A DNA stretch of 64,000 nucleotides from Pseudocercospora fijiensis CIRAD86 (lineage: Eukaryota; Ascomycota; Dothideomycetes; Mycosphaerellales; Mycosphaerellaceae): NCBI RefSeq assembly GCF_000340215.1, contig NW_006921537.1:1329011-1393010 (forward strand), read 5' to 3'. Of the stretch, positions 20,907 to 31,372 are shown piece after piece; position 1 is the stretch's first letter; the number at the start of each line of letters is the position of its first letter. Below the pieces are notes generated by a model. It made no database searches. It saw only the letters and a program-made list of their open reading frames with translations, and was not told where the DNA came from. The position numbers and the translations under genes were made by a program.

Positions 20907-20911
20907 CTTAG

Positions 20912-21790
20912 TCATGTGGCATAATTTGGACATTGGTTCAAGCTGGCTCAGCACAGCCAACAATGCATTCATTCATTCACCCACGCCTACTTCTACTTCT
21001 GTCCTTGCATGTGATCTTGGTGGCTAGGGCAAGAGCACGGAACGAGATGAATACACCCGCAAGCAAGACGAGCCAATCGCAGGCCAACACTGGGCGGTGG
21101 GCGGCATAGAAGAGGCGGCGGCGGCGGCGGCGGCGGCGAGAATGGTGCTTCATGCGGCATCAATTCTCTCAGATATTCCGGGGACATGGCAGAGTGAGGC
21201 AAACTTCGTGTCACGCATGCTTAACGCCAGCCAGACGACGAGGCTTTCACGCGTCTGAGGCTTCTGGACCGCGTACTCACACGCTCCCCGCTCTATGCGC
21301 AAGTTTGGCGACTGGTCCGGGATGATCTGGTCGTGCAAACTAATATGAATGTGAAGTGCAAATATATTGATGCTGCAGCATTTCATTGGAAACCAGCATT
21401 GAAGGAATTCTCCGTTGGGCTCTGCTCCTTATGCATGCGCGGAGGAAGGTTTTCGCTCCCGGAGAACGCCATATTGCCGCTATGGCGTTGTGACACAACA
21501 CGCCGTCGATTTTGACAGTTGGCTAGAGGTCGGAAACTGACCAAGATCGCCCTTGACAGCTCCAGCCGGTGCCAAAACGCACTCCTCCTCATCAGGTTGA
21601 TGGGATCACTCGAGCGGCCCTTAGGATTGAGAACAGGTGGGTCTACTCGTGACTATCTAATGCAGGTCTGTTCCTTCGCACGAGGTATAATTTTCACCTC
21701 ACCCCTCTGCAGCTACACAGACATCTTTCAGCGATAGCATTAGCATGAACAATATCTGTGGAAATCGAAGCTCGTGTTCATGCCAAACTC
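20912..21790. other. Intergenic region with a GGC microsatellite
   Basis: About 880 bp of normal composition. I see no supported gene. It contains the promoter of the gene starting at 21791. Confidence 0.5.
21112..21138. repeat. (GGC)n microsatellite
   Basis: About eight to nine perfect GGC units in intergenic DNA. Confidence 0.9.
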
Positions 21791-22921
21791 ATGAACGCTA
21801 ACATCATCTTTCTTGCTCACGATGAACATGACGACCAGGATGTTCGCAGAACCGTTCGTGTAAGGGCTGCGGAATACAGTCACCGCCAGGGTGATCGAAA
21901 ACCGAAAGCAGGCAAAAAGCCAAATACCATGAAGCGAAAACCGAAACAAAGCGATCCCAATGAAGGCTCCTCACAACCTCAATCGACACGAAACTCAACA
22001 CCAAGCAATGCAGCTTCCGCGGCCTCAGGAACACAGGCTGGTGAGACTGATTCTGGGCTGGCACTTTCGCGGTCACAGAGTCCCGCTACGGGCACGGTCG
22101 GTAATCAGAGGGAAAATTCTTTTGTGCAGTATCCGGTGGAGGCGCAGCCTTGGTTTGAAAGGCTGCTAGACTGGAGTGAGTCTGCTTTCACAGAGTCGTT
22201 TCACACGATAAGAGCTAATGTGCTGTAGTGTGGCCATTCATGTTGAGAGGCTGGTCTGCGCTAGACACCACGCACGCACAGCGCCAAGAGGCATTGCCAT
22301 GGGTCCAGCGTCTGACTATGTCTAGCCCCTGCTACTTCTACATGAACATGCTCTCCGTCTCAAGTGACTTGGTTTCGCGAGGCTCTTTGAACCAGCAGAT
22401 GGTTCCTTGGCATTCGTCGCAAGTCGTCAAGTCCATCAACGAAGCTCTGAATGACCGAGAAAAGGCTTTGGCAGTTGGCACCATCCTAGCAGTGGGACGC
22501 ATAGCTTTGCACGAAATCATGCTTGGGGACATTTCAGCTGGAAATCAATTCCATCGACCCGCTTGGGCACGGTACGTGCGTCTCAGCTGGTTTTCGGGAT
22601 CGCACTGGCTAATTTGCAGCCAGCATGATTGTAATGGCCGGAGGCCTGGATGCACTTAAACTTCCCTCGCTCGTGCGATCTCATCTTGGCTGGGCGAACA
22701 GGCTAATGACGATGAAGACTGGAATCAGTATTTTCGATCTCGAACCTGCCCTGAAGCACGAGCCGACTTTCCTGCTGGAACGGCAAGTGAGCGAAGACGT
22801 CGCTGTGCTTCATCAGTACATGCCATTCTCTGCTGCGAAGCTCTGCGACAAATTCGAAGCTGAAGTTCTCGACGGCATCCTCGCCAACGGGAAAGCGAGC
22901 CATGCGCGAGGCCTCTCCTGA
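21791..22921 (+). CDS. Fungal transcription-factor-domain-like protein without a zinc cluster
   Basis: Exons 21791-22175, 22229-22571 and 22624-22921 give 341 residues in frame; introns are 53 and 52 bp with GT/AG ends. I start at the ATG at 21791, since the longer frame upstream begins only at a GTG. The N-terminus reads NANIIFLAHDEHDDQDVRRT and is followed by a Lys/Arg-rich, then a Ser/Thr-rich stretch. This is the layout of fungal proteins that carry an F[LV].....D....R..VR..A leader and a C-terminal helical domain like that of Zn2Cys6 factors, but lack the zinc cluster. The helical part has PWFERLLDW, CYFYMNMLSVSSDLVSRG and AVGTILAVGRIALHE. Function unknown; nuclear location is a guess. 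Confidence 0.6.
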
Positions 22922-23728
22922 AGCATGCTTCACAACAAAGCAGATATTTGGCTGATTGGAAACGATGTCGAACGGTCATCGATGAACGCAGGAAAAGCTA
23001 CGTCGCCTCTAGGCTGATCTAGCTACGACGAGAAATTCAGTCAAGAGACAGTGAAGCTGAACGAGAACATACGGTGGTGAGCAGATGAGGCAGAAGACGC
23101 TGCGTAGATCAAATGTCAGCCATCATATCTTGTACTACCTTTATACAACTTCAAAGGCTATCATTGATCACAAAGTGTTGGTTCTCCCAGCCGCTCGACC
23201 GACTGCAATCAACAACCCAGGCATCTGGCATCACCATACTGAGCACCTGCCATCATCCGAGAAAGAGCTTCTGATCCAGATTCACGGACTTCCACTCTCA
23301 AAGGACTCTGAACTGTAACCTAGTCTGATGCTGCCAGATATGTCTGATGTTGTTGAGCGTCAAGGTCGAGCGGCTTTGAATATTCCATCTTCAAGCTTTC
23401 CCAAAACACCTTTGTTTCCAACTCCTCCTCCTCCTTTCATCGTCTTGCATCCGGATCTCCTCCATCTCAAAATGAAAGTTCTCAAACCACGGTTTCGATT
23501 GACGGCAGAGCCGGCAGGCTGCGTACAGATCAAAAGTGGCGAGATTTTCATGATGGGAAGATTTTGTTGTCTCTTGTGTCTATGAATCGAGTCTCTCTTC
23601 AGCATTGGTTGTCAAATCTTCCACGACACCATTCTGTGCTTGGCTCAAGCAGGGCGTGAGTCGCATGTACAGGAATGATCAATACTCGGAAAGGAAGACT
23701 GGAAGAGAGTAGTCGGCGTCTCAGTTTT
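22922..23728. other. Intergenic region, no gene seen
   Basis: About 800 bp. Short ORFs are present on both strands but none has recognisable protein features. A CT/CTC-rich stretch lies near 23425-23470. Confidence 0.45.
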
Positions 23729-26700
23729 CTATGCGCTTCCGCCGTATTGCGTGTCCAGACGACCATGCCATGTGGTATTGTCGGTGAAAGGCTGGAACAA
23801 CTGCGGATCGAGAACATGCGGATTGGAAAAGTTTTGATCATAGAGCTCTTCATCTTGCTCCAGATCAATGGTGTCGTCAGATCCGAATTGTGTCTGGTCT
23901 CGCTGCAGATTCTGCATCAGCTGCTCTCTGGGAAAATTAGGGCCTGGAGCCGCAGGAGCACCGAACGAGGCAGCGCCGCCATATGCCCTTGGAGGAGCAT
24001 GCTGTTGCAGATCGAAGCCGGCGAGGTCTGCGACTGATGCTCGAGCTCGAGCAAGTTGTGATGCGCGCTGCGGTGAAGCGACACGCTCGGCGTCGACGGT
24101 CTTCTTCCGACGGTCCTTCGAGACGCCAGCTGAGGTCGACTTGAGGGCTCCATTCGTTACGGACATGGGAGCAGCAGCTCTGCCACGCCGAGCGAATGTG
24201 TCGGCCTTCGTCGGGTCTCCATGCTTTGTCCTATTCCACTGCGAGAGCGCTGCTGGATCGACAGGCTGCGTCGCCCGAGCAGGCTGGCCTTGAGAAGCGT
24301 CGCCATCAATGGCCTCTGGACGAGAAGGCTGATTGTAATATGTCTTTTGCTGTGCTTGTAGCACATGCCGGACGTTCTTGGCTCGGCCGTTCTCAAACTG
24401 TGATGGCAGCGCATGGGCGACCGCGTGATTGATGCCACCGTTTATGTTTTGCGCGATGCCGCTGACCTCAGCATTTGCGTAGCCCTGCTGGTGCATGTAG
24501 GCATGATAAAGGCCGTGTGGATCTCGCTGGAAGGAAGAAGTGCGAGCTTGTGTCTGAACCTTCTGGACACCTGCCCGCGAGACCATCGAACCACCGCTAT
24601 TGCTCGCCACCGGCTTCGTAGCCCTACTGGACGGAGCAGGCCCGACGCCGCGACTCGATTGTGGAGGCAACTGAGACTGCTGGTAGTAGTCTTGAGCGTT
24701 CCAAGCGTTCCGACCATTGAAGTCTTGAGCGCCGAGAGCCTGGGTTGCAAGGCTCGATCCGCCAGAATTGGGGAGAGCTTGAACCTGTTGAATCTGCTGT
24801 CCGTGTGCATTCGGAACCTGCAATCCAGCTTGCCGTAGCGCATCGAGGACCGTTTGATTGTTGAAAATCTTGGTCGTCAGCTGGGGCTTCGTGATATCGC
24901 GACGGAATTGCTCGCCAAGAACGTCTTTCACGAAGTTCTTCAGATTGTTCTTTAGCATTGGTGGCTGGAATTGTACAGGCGTGCGAGCTTTGACCCATCG
25001 AACTATATCCTGCAATGTCGGCGTCGACATGTTCGGAGCATTCGGCAAAGTTGGGCCAAATTGCTGGTGGCCCTGAGGGATATTGCTCTGGCCAGAGACA
25101 TGACCACCAGATGGAGGAGCAGACACCTGTTGTGCTACTGTTCCTGCAGGCAGCGACAAGGGAATACCAGGACCGTAGTAGTTATCCTCAAAACGCTCCA
25201 GTCGCTGAAGATAGTCCAATACCAATCGAGCGGTCTCGTCAGGACTGGACATCATCGCATCTCGATGGATTCGGGCGTGAATCTTCAGCCAGTACACCAT
25301 ACCCATAGGGTTTTCGTGGACCAGCTTGTTCTGAAGAGTGCCAGCCTGATAATGCTCCTGGACGTCTTTGTTCATCGGGACTTTCGTGCCTGTAGGATAA
25401 CGGTATGCATCCCAGTTTGCGTTGCCCTTGTAAAGGTCGTGGGAGTCTCCATAGGACTTATCTGATGCTGTGCCATCACTTGTATGCGAACTCTCTGATG
25501 TTGCTCTCAGCGTGGAAGCATTGCCAGTACGACGAGATTCCCCATAAGTGCCATCGGAGGCACTTGAGGCGCGAGAAGATGACGCGATGCCGCGAGCCTG
25601 CACGACAGGTGACGCCTGCTCGCTCGACTGTGTTGCTACGGGCACAGGAGCTTGGTAATGGTCATCACCAGGCCCAACATGCGGCGCACCGGCGAAGTGG
25701 TTTAGACCCGTCTTGTGGAACTTGGTCGGCCGAAGCGGAGTCGACTGCGAGTGCACCTCACCGTCTGCCAAAGGCTCTTCTTGTGCCTTACGCTTGTTTT
25801 TGTGTGACTGGTGTGTGGCACGCATCGCTCCTGCAGCTTTGGAAGAGCTGGCATTGTCATTGTCACTCTTGTGAGGTGAAGGCGTGTCCTTATCACCATG
25901 GCTGGTCGGTCGACCCGACTGCTCTGGCAGATCGTAGCTCGGTTGGAATGGCACTTCTGGCCGCGCTGGTTGCGACGCCGAATCACTCGCTGTAGTCATA
26001 TCTGCGAGCTCCTTCGTCCTGTTGGGATCGTTGGCGGTTTGCTCGGAAGACTCAGTATCTGATTCTGATGGCCCATCGGCCGCTGGCTCGGTCTCAGTAT
26101 CTGCCGTTGGCTTTTGTGGTTGATCATCCTGCAGGCCCGCTGCCAGCGCCGCAACTTCACGCCATTTGGCTTGCAAACGCCTCGCGAGTTTGGGTGCTTG
26201 ATGCTGCCAGAGCAAGCCATTGAGCTCTATCCGCTTTGACTCGTCTGCGTCATTCTCGAAGGCACTAAAAGGTTCAAAGGTGCTCTTCATGTTGTCGGCT
26301 GTGATCTCTTCCTCGAGGGTGTGGCGGATCATCGGTCGTAGCGTATCGTAAAAGCTATCATCAAAAGACTTATTGAATTTCTTGACATGGCGACGTACAG
26401 CATCCGCCACGGCAAGGCCATCTGTCTTGAGCTTCACATCCTCGTAGGTGATCTCTCTCAGCCCATTCTCGTCTTCGTTTTGCTGAAAGCTATCGTAAGT
26501 CAGGGTTTGAAGTACTGCATCGACCTGCGGCCCATATGCAAATGCTTCTTGGGTGTCGTGTGCTGGAGGAACCAGGTCGCGGAAGTGAGAAATGCTGTCA
26601 TCCGAAGCTTCCTCATTGATCACATCTCCCACAGAAAGCTGCCCGAGCTGATCTGCGACAAGAACAGCTCGAGAATCGCGCTCACGATTGCTGCCCTGAA

Positions 26701-27184
26701 GGCTGGCGTAGCCATCGACCTTGACAGTGATCTTGCCGTGCACAGAGCGTAGGTGCAGAATCCGAGTCGGCTCTTCAATCAGGCAGTACAGCAAGGTACC
26801 GCCCAAAGGAGGGCCGGACAAATCTTGATATCCGAAGGGCTCTCGTTCGGATCGCAGTGATGGTGTAGTCGAGGCTGGAGTCTTTGTGGGAACGGCCTCT
26901 TCCTCTGTGGTGACGGCAGGCTCGTCCTCAGAGCTTGGGGCCTTACCCATAAGCATGAGTGTGACTGTTGCGCTGAAGCTCTCAAGTTCGGCTGGGGGCA
27001 AATGGCTGAGGAGGCCGTGAAGGAGCTGCGTAGGAGGCAGTTTCATATGAACCGCGGACGAAGGGGGTGTCAGGCCCATCAGATGAATGTCCAAGAACTG
27101 CTTCGCGACGACTTGCGCATAGTGCTTTTCGGATGGTAACAGATTTTCCAGGATCTTCACAGCATGTTCTAAAATGGTTGCCAT
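23729..27184 (-). CDS. Large low-complexity protein of unknown function (1151 aa)
   Basis: Single open frame from the ATG at 27184. Residues 1-80 form a short hydrophobic helical region (KILENLLPSEKHYAQVVAKQ). Residues about 125-345 look folded (FGYQDLSGPPLGGTLLYCLI, VRRHVKKFNKSFDDSFYDTL). Residues 345-590 are Ser/Thr/Pro/Gln-rich and disordered with basic patches (KNKRKAQEEP). A helical block at about 590-680 contains VPMNKDV...WLKIH...YYG, and another at about 715-780 reads DIVRWVKARTP...FVKDVLG. The C-terminus is Gln/Ala-rich. I do not recognise the family. The VPMNKDV block resembles part of the ORF at 37015-38817. Probably nuclear, by composition only. Confidence 0.7.
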   Translation of the reverse strand: MATILEHAVKILENLLPSEKHYAQVVAKQFLDIHLMGLTPPSSAVHMKLPPTQLLHGLLSHLPPAELESFSATVTLMLMGKAPSSEDEPAVTTEEEAVPTKTPASTTPSLRSEREPFGYQDLSGPPLGGTLLYCLIEEPTRILHLRSVHGKITVKVDGYASLQGSNRERDSRAVLVADQLGQLSVGDVINEEASDDSISHFRDLVPPAHDTQEAFAYGPQVDAVLQTLTYDSFQQNEDENGLREITYEDVKLKTDGLAVADAVRRHVKKFNKSFDDSFYDTLRPMIRHTLEEEITADNMKSTFEPFSAFENDADESKRIELNGLLWQHQAPKLARRLQAKWREVAALAAGLQDDQPQKPTADTETEPAADGPSESDTESSEQTANDPNRTKELADMTTASDSASQPARPEVPFQPSYDLPEQSGRPTSHGDKDTPSPHKSDNDNASSSKAAGAMRATHQSHKNKRKAQEEPLADGEVHSQSTPLRPTKFHKTGLNHFAGAPHVGPGDDHYQAPVPVATQSSEQASPVVQARGIASSSRASSASDGTYGESRRTGNASTLRATSESSHTSDGTASDKSYGDSHDLYKGNANWDAYRYPTGTKVPMNKDVQEHYQAGTLQNKLVHENPMGMVYWLKIHARIHRDAMMSSPDETARLVLDYLQRLERFEDNYYGPGIPLSLPAGTVAQQVSAPPSGGHVSGQSNIPQGHQQFGPTLPNAPNMSTPTLQDIVRWVKARTPVQFQPPMLKNNLKNFVKDVLGEQFRRDITKPQLTTKIFNNQTVLDALRQAGLQVPNAHGQQIQQVQALPNSGGSSLATQALGAQDFNGRNAWNAQDYYQQSQLPPQSSRGVGPAPSSRATKPVASNSGGSMVSRAGVQKVQTQARTSSFQRDPHGLYHAYMHQQGYANAEVSGIAQNINGGINHAVAHALPSQFENGRAKNVRHVLQAQQKTYYNQPSRPEAIDGDASQGQPARATQPVDPAALSQWNRTKHGDPTKADTFARRGRAAAPMSVTNGALKSTSAGVSKDRRKKTVDAERVASPQRASQLARARASVADLAGFDLQQHAPPRAYGGAASFGAPAAPGPNFPREQLMQNLQRDQTQFGSDDTIDLEQDEELYDQNFSNPHVLDPQLFQPFTDNTTWHGRLDTQYGGSA

Positions 27185-27804
27185 GGCTGCTGTGTCTTCG
27201 TATTACAAGGGTCGCAGTGTGAGGTTCTGAGCTTTGGCTTTGACGGCGGGAGTTTTATGCGCTCGTGTGGGTGTCGGCGGAAGGTTTAGAAGGGGTTGCG
27301 TGGTTGACAGCAGATGTATCGCCGTATCGCTTGAGAGAGTCGAGGCGCGGTGTATGCGAGAAGAGGTGAGTTATGCGTTGTTGGTGCGTTGCTGGGGCTG
27401 AATGTAGAGTCCAGGACACAGTGTGATGTTGGCGACCTTACTGAACGTAATGCGAACGCGGCGACAGTGTGGTGTGTGTTTTCGTTCGAACGAAAGTTGT
27501 GTTATGTCGCAAGTCTGGGTTGTGGTCGAGGGTGGAAGTAGGCTAGAGTTCGGGACGTGACGCAATATTTCCGGGACTAGCGCGTTTTGTAAGTGAATGT
27601 GCTCATACTTCACCCTTCGCTCCTCACGCTGCTGTTCCATCGTCGCATGAAGCCTTGCTCTAAGCATTACCTGAGCTATGGTCGAATGCTAGAGTGCAAA
27701 TGGATCCCGATCCAGAGCGTGGGAAGAAGTACGGAGTGAAAGAATAAAAATCTCTATTTAATCGAGCCACTTTCCACTGAATCTGCTCGGCGAGACCCTC
27801 CAGA
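27185..27804. other. Intergenic region
   Basis: About 620 bp between two minus-strand genes. It holds the promoter of the 1151-residue protein gene and the 3' flank side of its neighbour's upstream gene. No gene is seen. Confidence 0.45.
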
Positions 27805-29265
27805 CTATGCATAGGATCCATTCTGGCCGTTCAGATTTGCTCGTGCATCCTGATACATTGCCATTTGTGCGCGCTGTAGCTCCGCACGTTCCCCCTCGTC
27901 TGTGATGGCATCGACTTTGACAACGTCCTTCTTCTTACGCCTCTGTTTTGGCTTTGAAGCCACAGGAATCGAAGCGTCAGTTATTGAAATGCCGATAGGA
28001 TGCGACGCCTGTGATGCGCGACCTGCTGCTGGAGCGTTGGAGAATCTGGAAGAATGTTTTCCGTTCTTGCCAAAAGATCCACGCAAGGCTTGTCGTACTC
28101 GCTCGTGCTCCTCTTCAGAGAGTGCTGGCGGTGCGCTGTCGTCATCATCGTCATCGTCGTCGAGCACTATGACTGTCTTTCCATCGACGTTGAGCGTGCT
28201 CTGGTAGTTACCCGAAGCTTTTCGCGCAGCCAGCTTGGCACGTCGCTTCGCCTTTCGCTCCTCGTAAGGTCGGTTCGCGGCTAGGTAAGGCTCATAAGAG
28301 TGGTGATACCATTTCCTGATCTCCGCTTCCAGGTCTTCTTTTTTGAGCTTGTATAGGCTCTGACCAGTCTTCCGTCTGAGGAAAGCTCTCTTCTCTTCGT
28401 TGCTGTACTGTCGCTCGAATGAACTTGACCGCACGGCCTGAGCCATTCCTGCGTCGCTGAGACGATCAAGACCAGTGTCTTCAGGAGTTTGATATGGGAG
28501 CGGCGCTTTACTCTGCTGTGCTTCAGGCGCAGGTTTCGAGCAAGTGGGATTGTAGCTACCATTGTGAAGTATGGGGTCGATAGCGTCTGGCTTCGATGCA
28601 TGTTCAGAGAGCGACAGGTTGCCATTCGCAAACAGACCATCAAGATCAAATTGCGGCGGAGCTTCTGCAGACGAGGTGATGGGGGTTCCAGCAGGCATCC
28701 TCGGGCTTTTCTTCAATGCTTTAATCTTCCGTCCTTTGTGAACTTCAGTATCATCTTTCTCACTTGCGTCGAGCTCATGCTCAGCTTTGCGCTTTAGCGA
28801 GCCTGACTTAGAGGAAGGTCGCTGAGTGGATGACGTCGAAACGGAGCGAGCCTCTCCAGCAAGAAGGTAGCGCTGCGACAAGTCCTGTTGAACATCCCCC
28901 TCAAGTTCTGCAAGCAAGAGGGCATCTAAGTCACCCTCCGCGGCATCCTCGTCGTCTTCGCGCTCGAGTTCCGCAAGCAAGAGGTCGCCCAGATTGTCAT
29001 CCTCTGCGCCCTCCTCGTTGACCGAGGCGTCAAACTCCTCCTCAGATTCAACTAGATATTGGTCTAGTTCATCGTCATATTTGTCGTCATCGACATGTGC
29101 TGGAAGCTGTGGTGCTCGCTCTGCGAACCATGCCTCCTCGTCGACGAGATCCAGCTCGCCGTCGTCGTGGTAAAGGTTGGTGAATCTGTCCAAGAAACCC
29201 ATCTTGAATGATTCGAGGTAGGAAGGTGGTGTTACAAAGAGCAGTGCAAGAAATCGCTCCGTCAA
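27805..29265 (-). CDS. Acidic/basic nuclear-type protein of unknown function (486 aa)
   Basis: Open frame from the ATG at 29265; the in-frame ATG at 29202 (MGFLDRFTNLYHDDGELDLV) is an equally likely start because the 21 residues before it look like leader. Residues 30-135 are very acidic and contain a small internal duplication (LGDLLLAELE and LDALLLAELE). A basic patch follows (SLKRKAE...GRKIKALKKSP). A folded-looking helical segment lies at about 310-375 (KRAFLRRKTGQSLYKLKKED, EIRKWYHHSYEPYL), then an eight-Asp run and a basic tail (KPKQRRKKKD). Not recognised. The LKRKAE...RKI..LKK patch recurs in the ORF at 37015-38817. Confidence 0.7.
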   Translation of the reverse strand: MTERFLALLFVTPPSYLESFKMGFLDRFTNLYHDDGELDLVDEEAWFAERAPQLPAHVDDDKYDDELDQYLVESEEEFDASVNEEGAEDDNLGDLLLAELEREDDEDAAEGDLDALLLAELEGDVQQDLSQRYLLAGEARSVSTSSTQRPSSKSGSLKRKAEHELDASEKDDTEVHKGRKIKALKKSPRMPAGTPITSSAEAPPQFDLDGLFANGNLSLSEHASKPDAIDPILHNGSYNPTCSKPAPEAQQSKAPLPYQTPEDTGLDRLSDAGMAQAVRSSSFERQYSNEEKRAFLRRKTGQSLYKLKKEDLEAEIRKWYHHSYEPYLAANRPYEERKAKRRAKLAARKASGNYQSTLNVDGKTVIVLDDDDDDDDSAPPALSEEEHERVRQALRGSFGKNGKHSSRFSNAPAAGRASQASHPIGISITDASIPVASKPKQRRKKKDVVKVDAITDEGERAELQRAQMAMYQDARANLNGQNGSYA

Positions 29266-31118
29266 GTCGGCGGTGCAGGAAGTGCAATGTGTGATGGAAG
29301 GATAGAGAGGATGATACTCTCGAGATGGAAGTTAGGTGTAGACAAGACAATGTTAATGTCAGCGCCAGTGAAGAAAGCTCAAAGGGATTGTGTTTAGTGA
29401 ATTTGGATAGCACAATGCTTTTTGATGCTGCAACGCGTTTCGAAGTTGAATCAAAAGTCGCAGAAGCAGAAGCGGAACCGGTGTTACAGGAATGGCTGGC
29501 TGCTGCTCAATTCTGTTCGTAGTCGCCAACAATAGCACGCTTCAATAGTCCGGTAAGCGTGTCGTTGCGGGTGCTGTTTTTGTCGAAATGGTGAGCTGCT
29601 GACCGCACGCTAGGGGCGGGATTTCAAGCGAATGACATAAGTATGCCTTTACTTGCAGGCTGCCAGTGAAGTGCCAGCAAGTGAAGTCCTCGCGGATCAT
29701 ACCAAGACAACACTTACCACTCCATGTCTGGGAGGCATGACGAGAGACGAAAGGACGTGCTCTCACTGCCGAGTGAAGAGAGTTAGTCCTGAACGCCAAG
29801 CTGTTCGCGACTTCCTCGCGCAATTCTAGTTACTTCTCCTCATCAACAGGCCAGCAAGTCGCAGAGAATACCTGTAAACTCCATGGTCGCATCGACTGTG
29901 GTCATTGACCCGTGCCTGAGACTGTTAGGAGATCCAGCATAATCTTCAAAGCTACATTAGCTCCATGCTCTGCACTGCTCATGGTAGACCTGCGAATGAT
30001 GGAGTTTGCAGTATCTTGACCGCATAGGGAAGATAAAGTGCCTAAAGAGCGTCTGAGTATTTAGGTGTTTGATTAATGATCTGAGTATATCGTGCTTCCG
30101 GTATCTCTCTATGGTGAGCGTAGTTCCGTAAGCGGCTGGGTTTCGCTAATGAATGATCGCACGAATGATAGGTGTCGGCGTCGGCGCTGAGAGGACACAA
30201 GTATAGCGCCTCGCATCGCATCGAAGCCTTGGAGGTGATCTGAGGCATTGAATCCCCCTTCGCTCGTCGATATTTTGGGAAACACGTAGTGAGTTGGAGG
30301 GTCAATTAAGTGCTTGGCCGCGAACATGATGCTGCAGTCACGGCGAGACAGAGGCTCACGCCACTTGCATGAGCAATAATGTCTCGGTCGGTGAGACCAA
30401 AGATGATACAATGGACAAAGAAGTGCTTCGAGACAAGAACGACAATGGAGACGCGTGAGATCAAGCTTTCCGCACCATACCGCTTTCGGATGCACAGCCA
30501 TTTGATGCCAAGAATTGCCTTGTGCAGGCCACCTGGCAGGGTACTTTGATGGAGCGAAGAAGAATATCATTTGATTTGAGAGTACATTGATAGCTCCTCC
30601 ACTCCCACTAATGCTCCCAGACATCATGGATATATTCTCCAATTGATATTCTACGAAGCTGACTAGCGTCTGAGACAATCTTCGCCGCCTCGTCATCTTC
30701 GAAGACACGGTGTGCTTCATGAAGCCTGCCTGCATTCCGCAATTCTGTATCGATGAGCCTGCCATCGTCGTGCACGAGCTGTGTATAGTCGGTCAGAGAT
30801 GGGGATGGGAAGTGTGTAGTGTCATTCCATAGCTGGGCAGGAAAACGCCGACAAGCAGCGAACGCGATGGTGCTGAGCATTGAGAATATCGTGCGAGCGA
30901 AGTAGACCTATATCATCAATGTTATCTGCAGTATAAGGCTCGATGCATTGCAGTCCATTATCTTCCACGCTCTTGCATATTTCCTCGGGCGGTACACGCC
31001 TCGAGGTCGCGGTATGTGGATGGCCATTCGGGCAGCACGTTTGATGTAGGTGGAAGAGGCCAGACTGAAGGACTACTTGATTCTATTGCAGAACGAGATG
31101 TCAAGCAAGTTTGTACTT
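29266..31118. other. Intergenic region with one weak ORF
   Basis: About 1.85 kb of normal composition. The only ORF worth noting is 30109-30765 on the minus strand (218 residues), with a Cys/His-rich stretch (LHCRSCLEALLCPLYHLW) in its middle but no recognised family. A 90-residue minus ORF at 30608-30880 overlaps it. Either could be a remnant of a degenerate gene. Confidence 0.35.
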
Positions 31119-31217
31119 GACCACGCTAAGAGCGGGGTTGACCAAGGTCCGGTCCGATCCCACACTAGCGGCTACGGATCCGCAAAGTGGATGGTCAACT
31201 CCGCTTTTAGCGTGGTC
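31119..31217. mobile_element. 99-bp MITE with 26-bp inverted repeats
   Basis: Starts GACCACGCTAAGAGCGGGGT and ends with the inverted copy (ACTCCGCTTTTAGCGTGGTC), with two mismatches over 26 bp. It lies 36 bp before element C. Coding capacity is nil. Confidence 0.75.
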
Positions 31218-31253
31218 GACCGAGCTAACCACGAGCTTACATCATTATAAGGG

Positions 31254-31372
31254 TAGTCTGTATTCTGCTAACAGATCTGTTTAAGCGAGGTAGGGCAATT
31301 ACGTCTTTCCCGCTAAGACCCTATTTTACTATATTATCTCGCTTAATTTCCGGGCCTCGCGTATAGCCTATT
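31254..31372 (+). repeat. Left terminal inverted repeat of element C
   Basis: Pairs with about 34335-34458. Confidence 0.8.

Noticed and set aside
21758..21790. Upstream extension of the transcription-factor-like gene to position 21758
   Set aside because: The first codon there is GTG; the first ATG in frame is at 21791 and fits the family leader.
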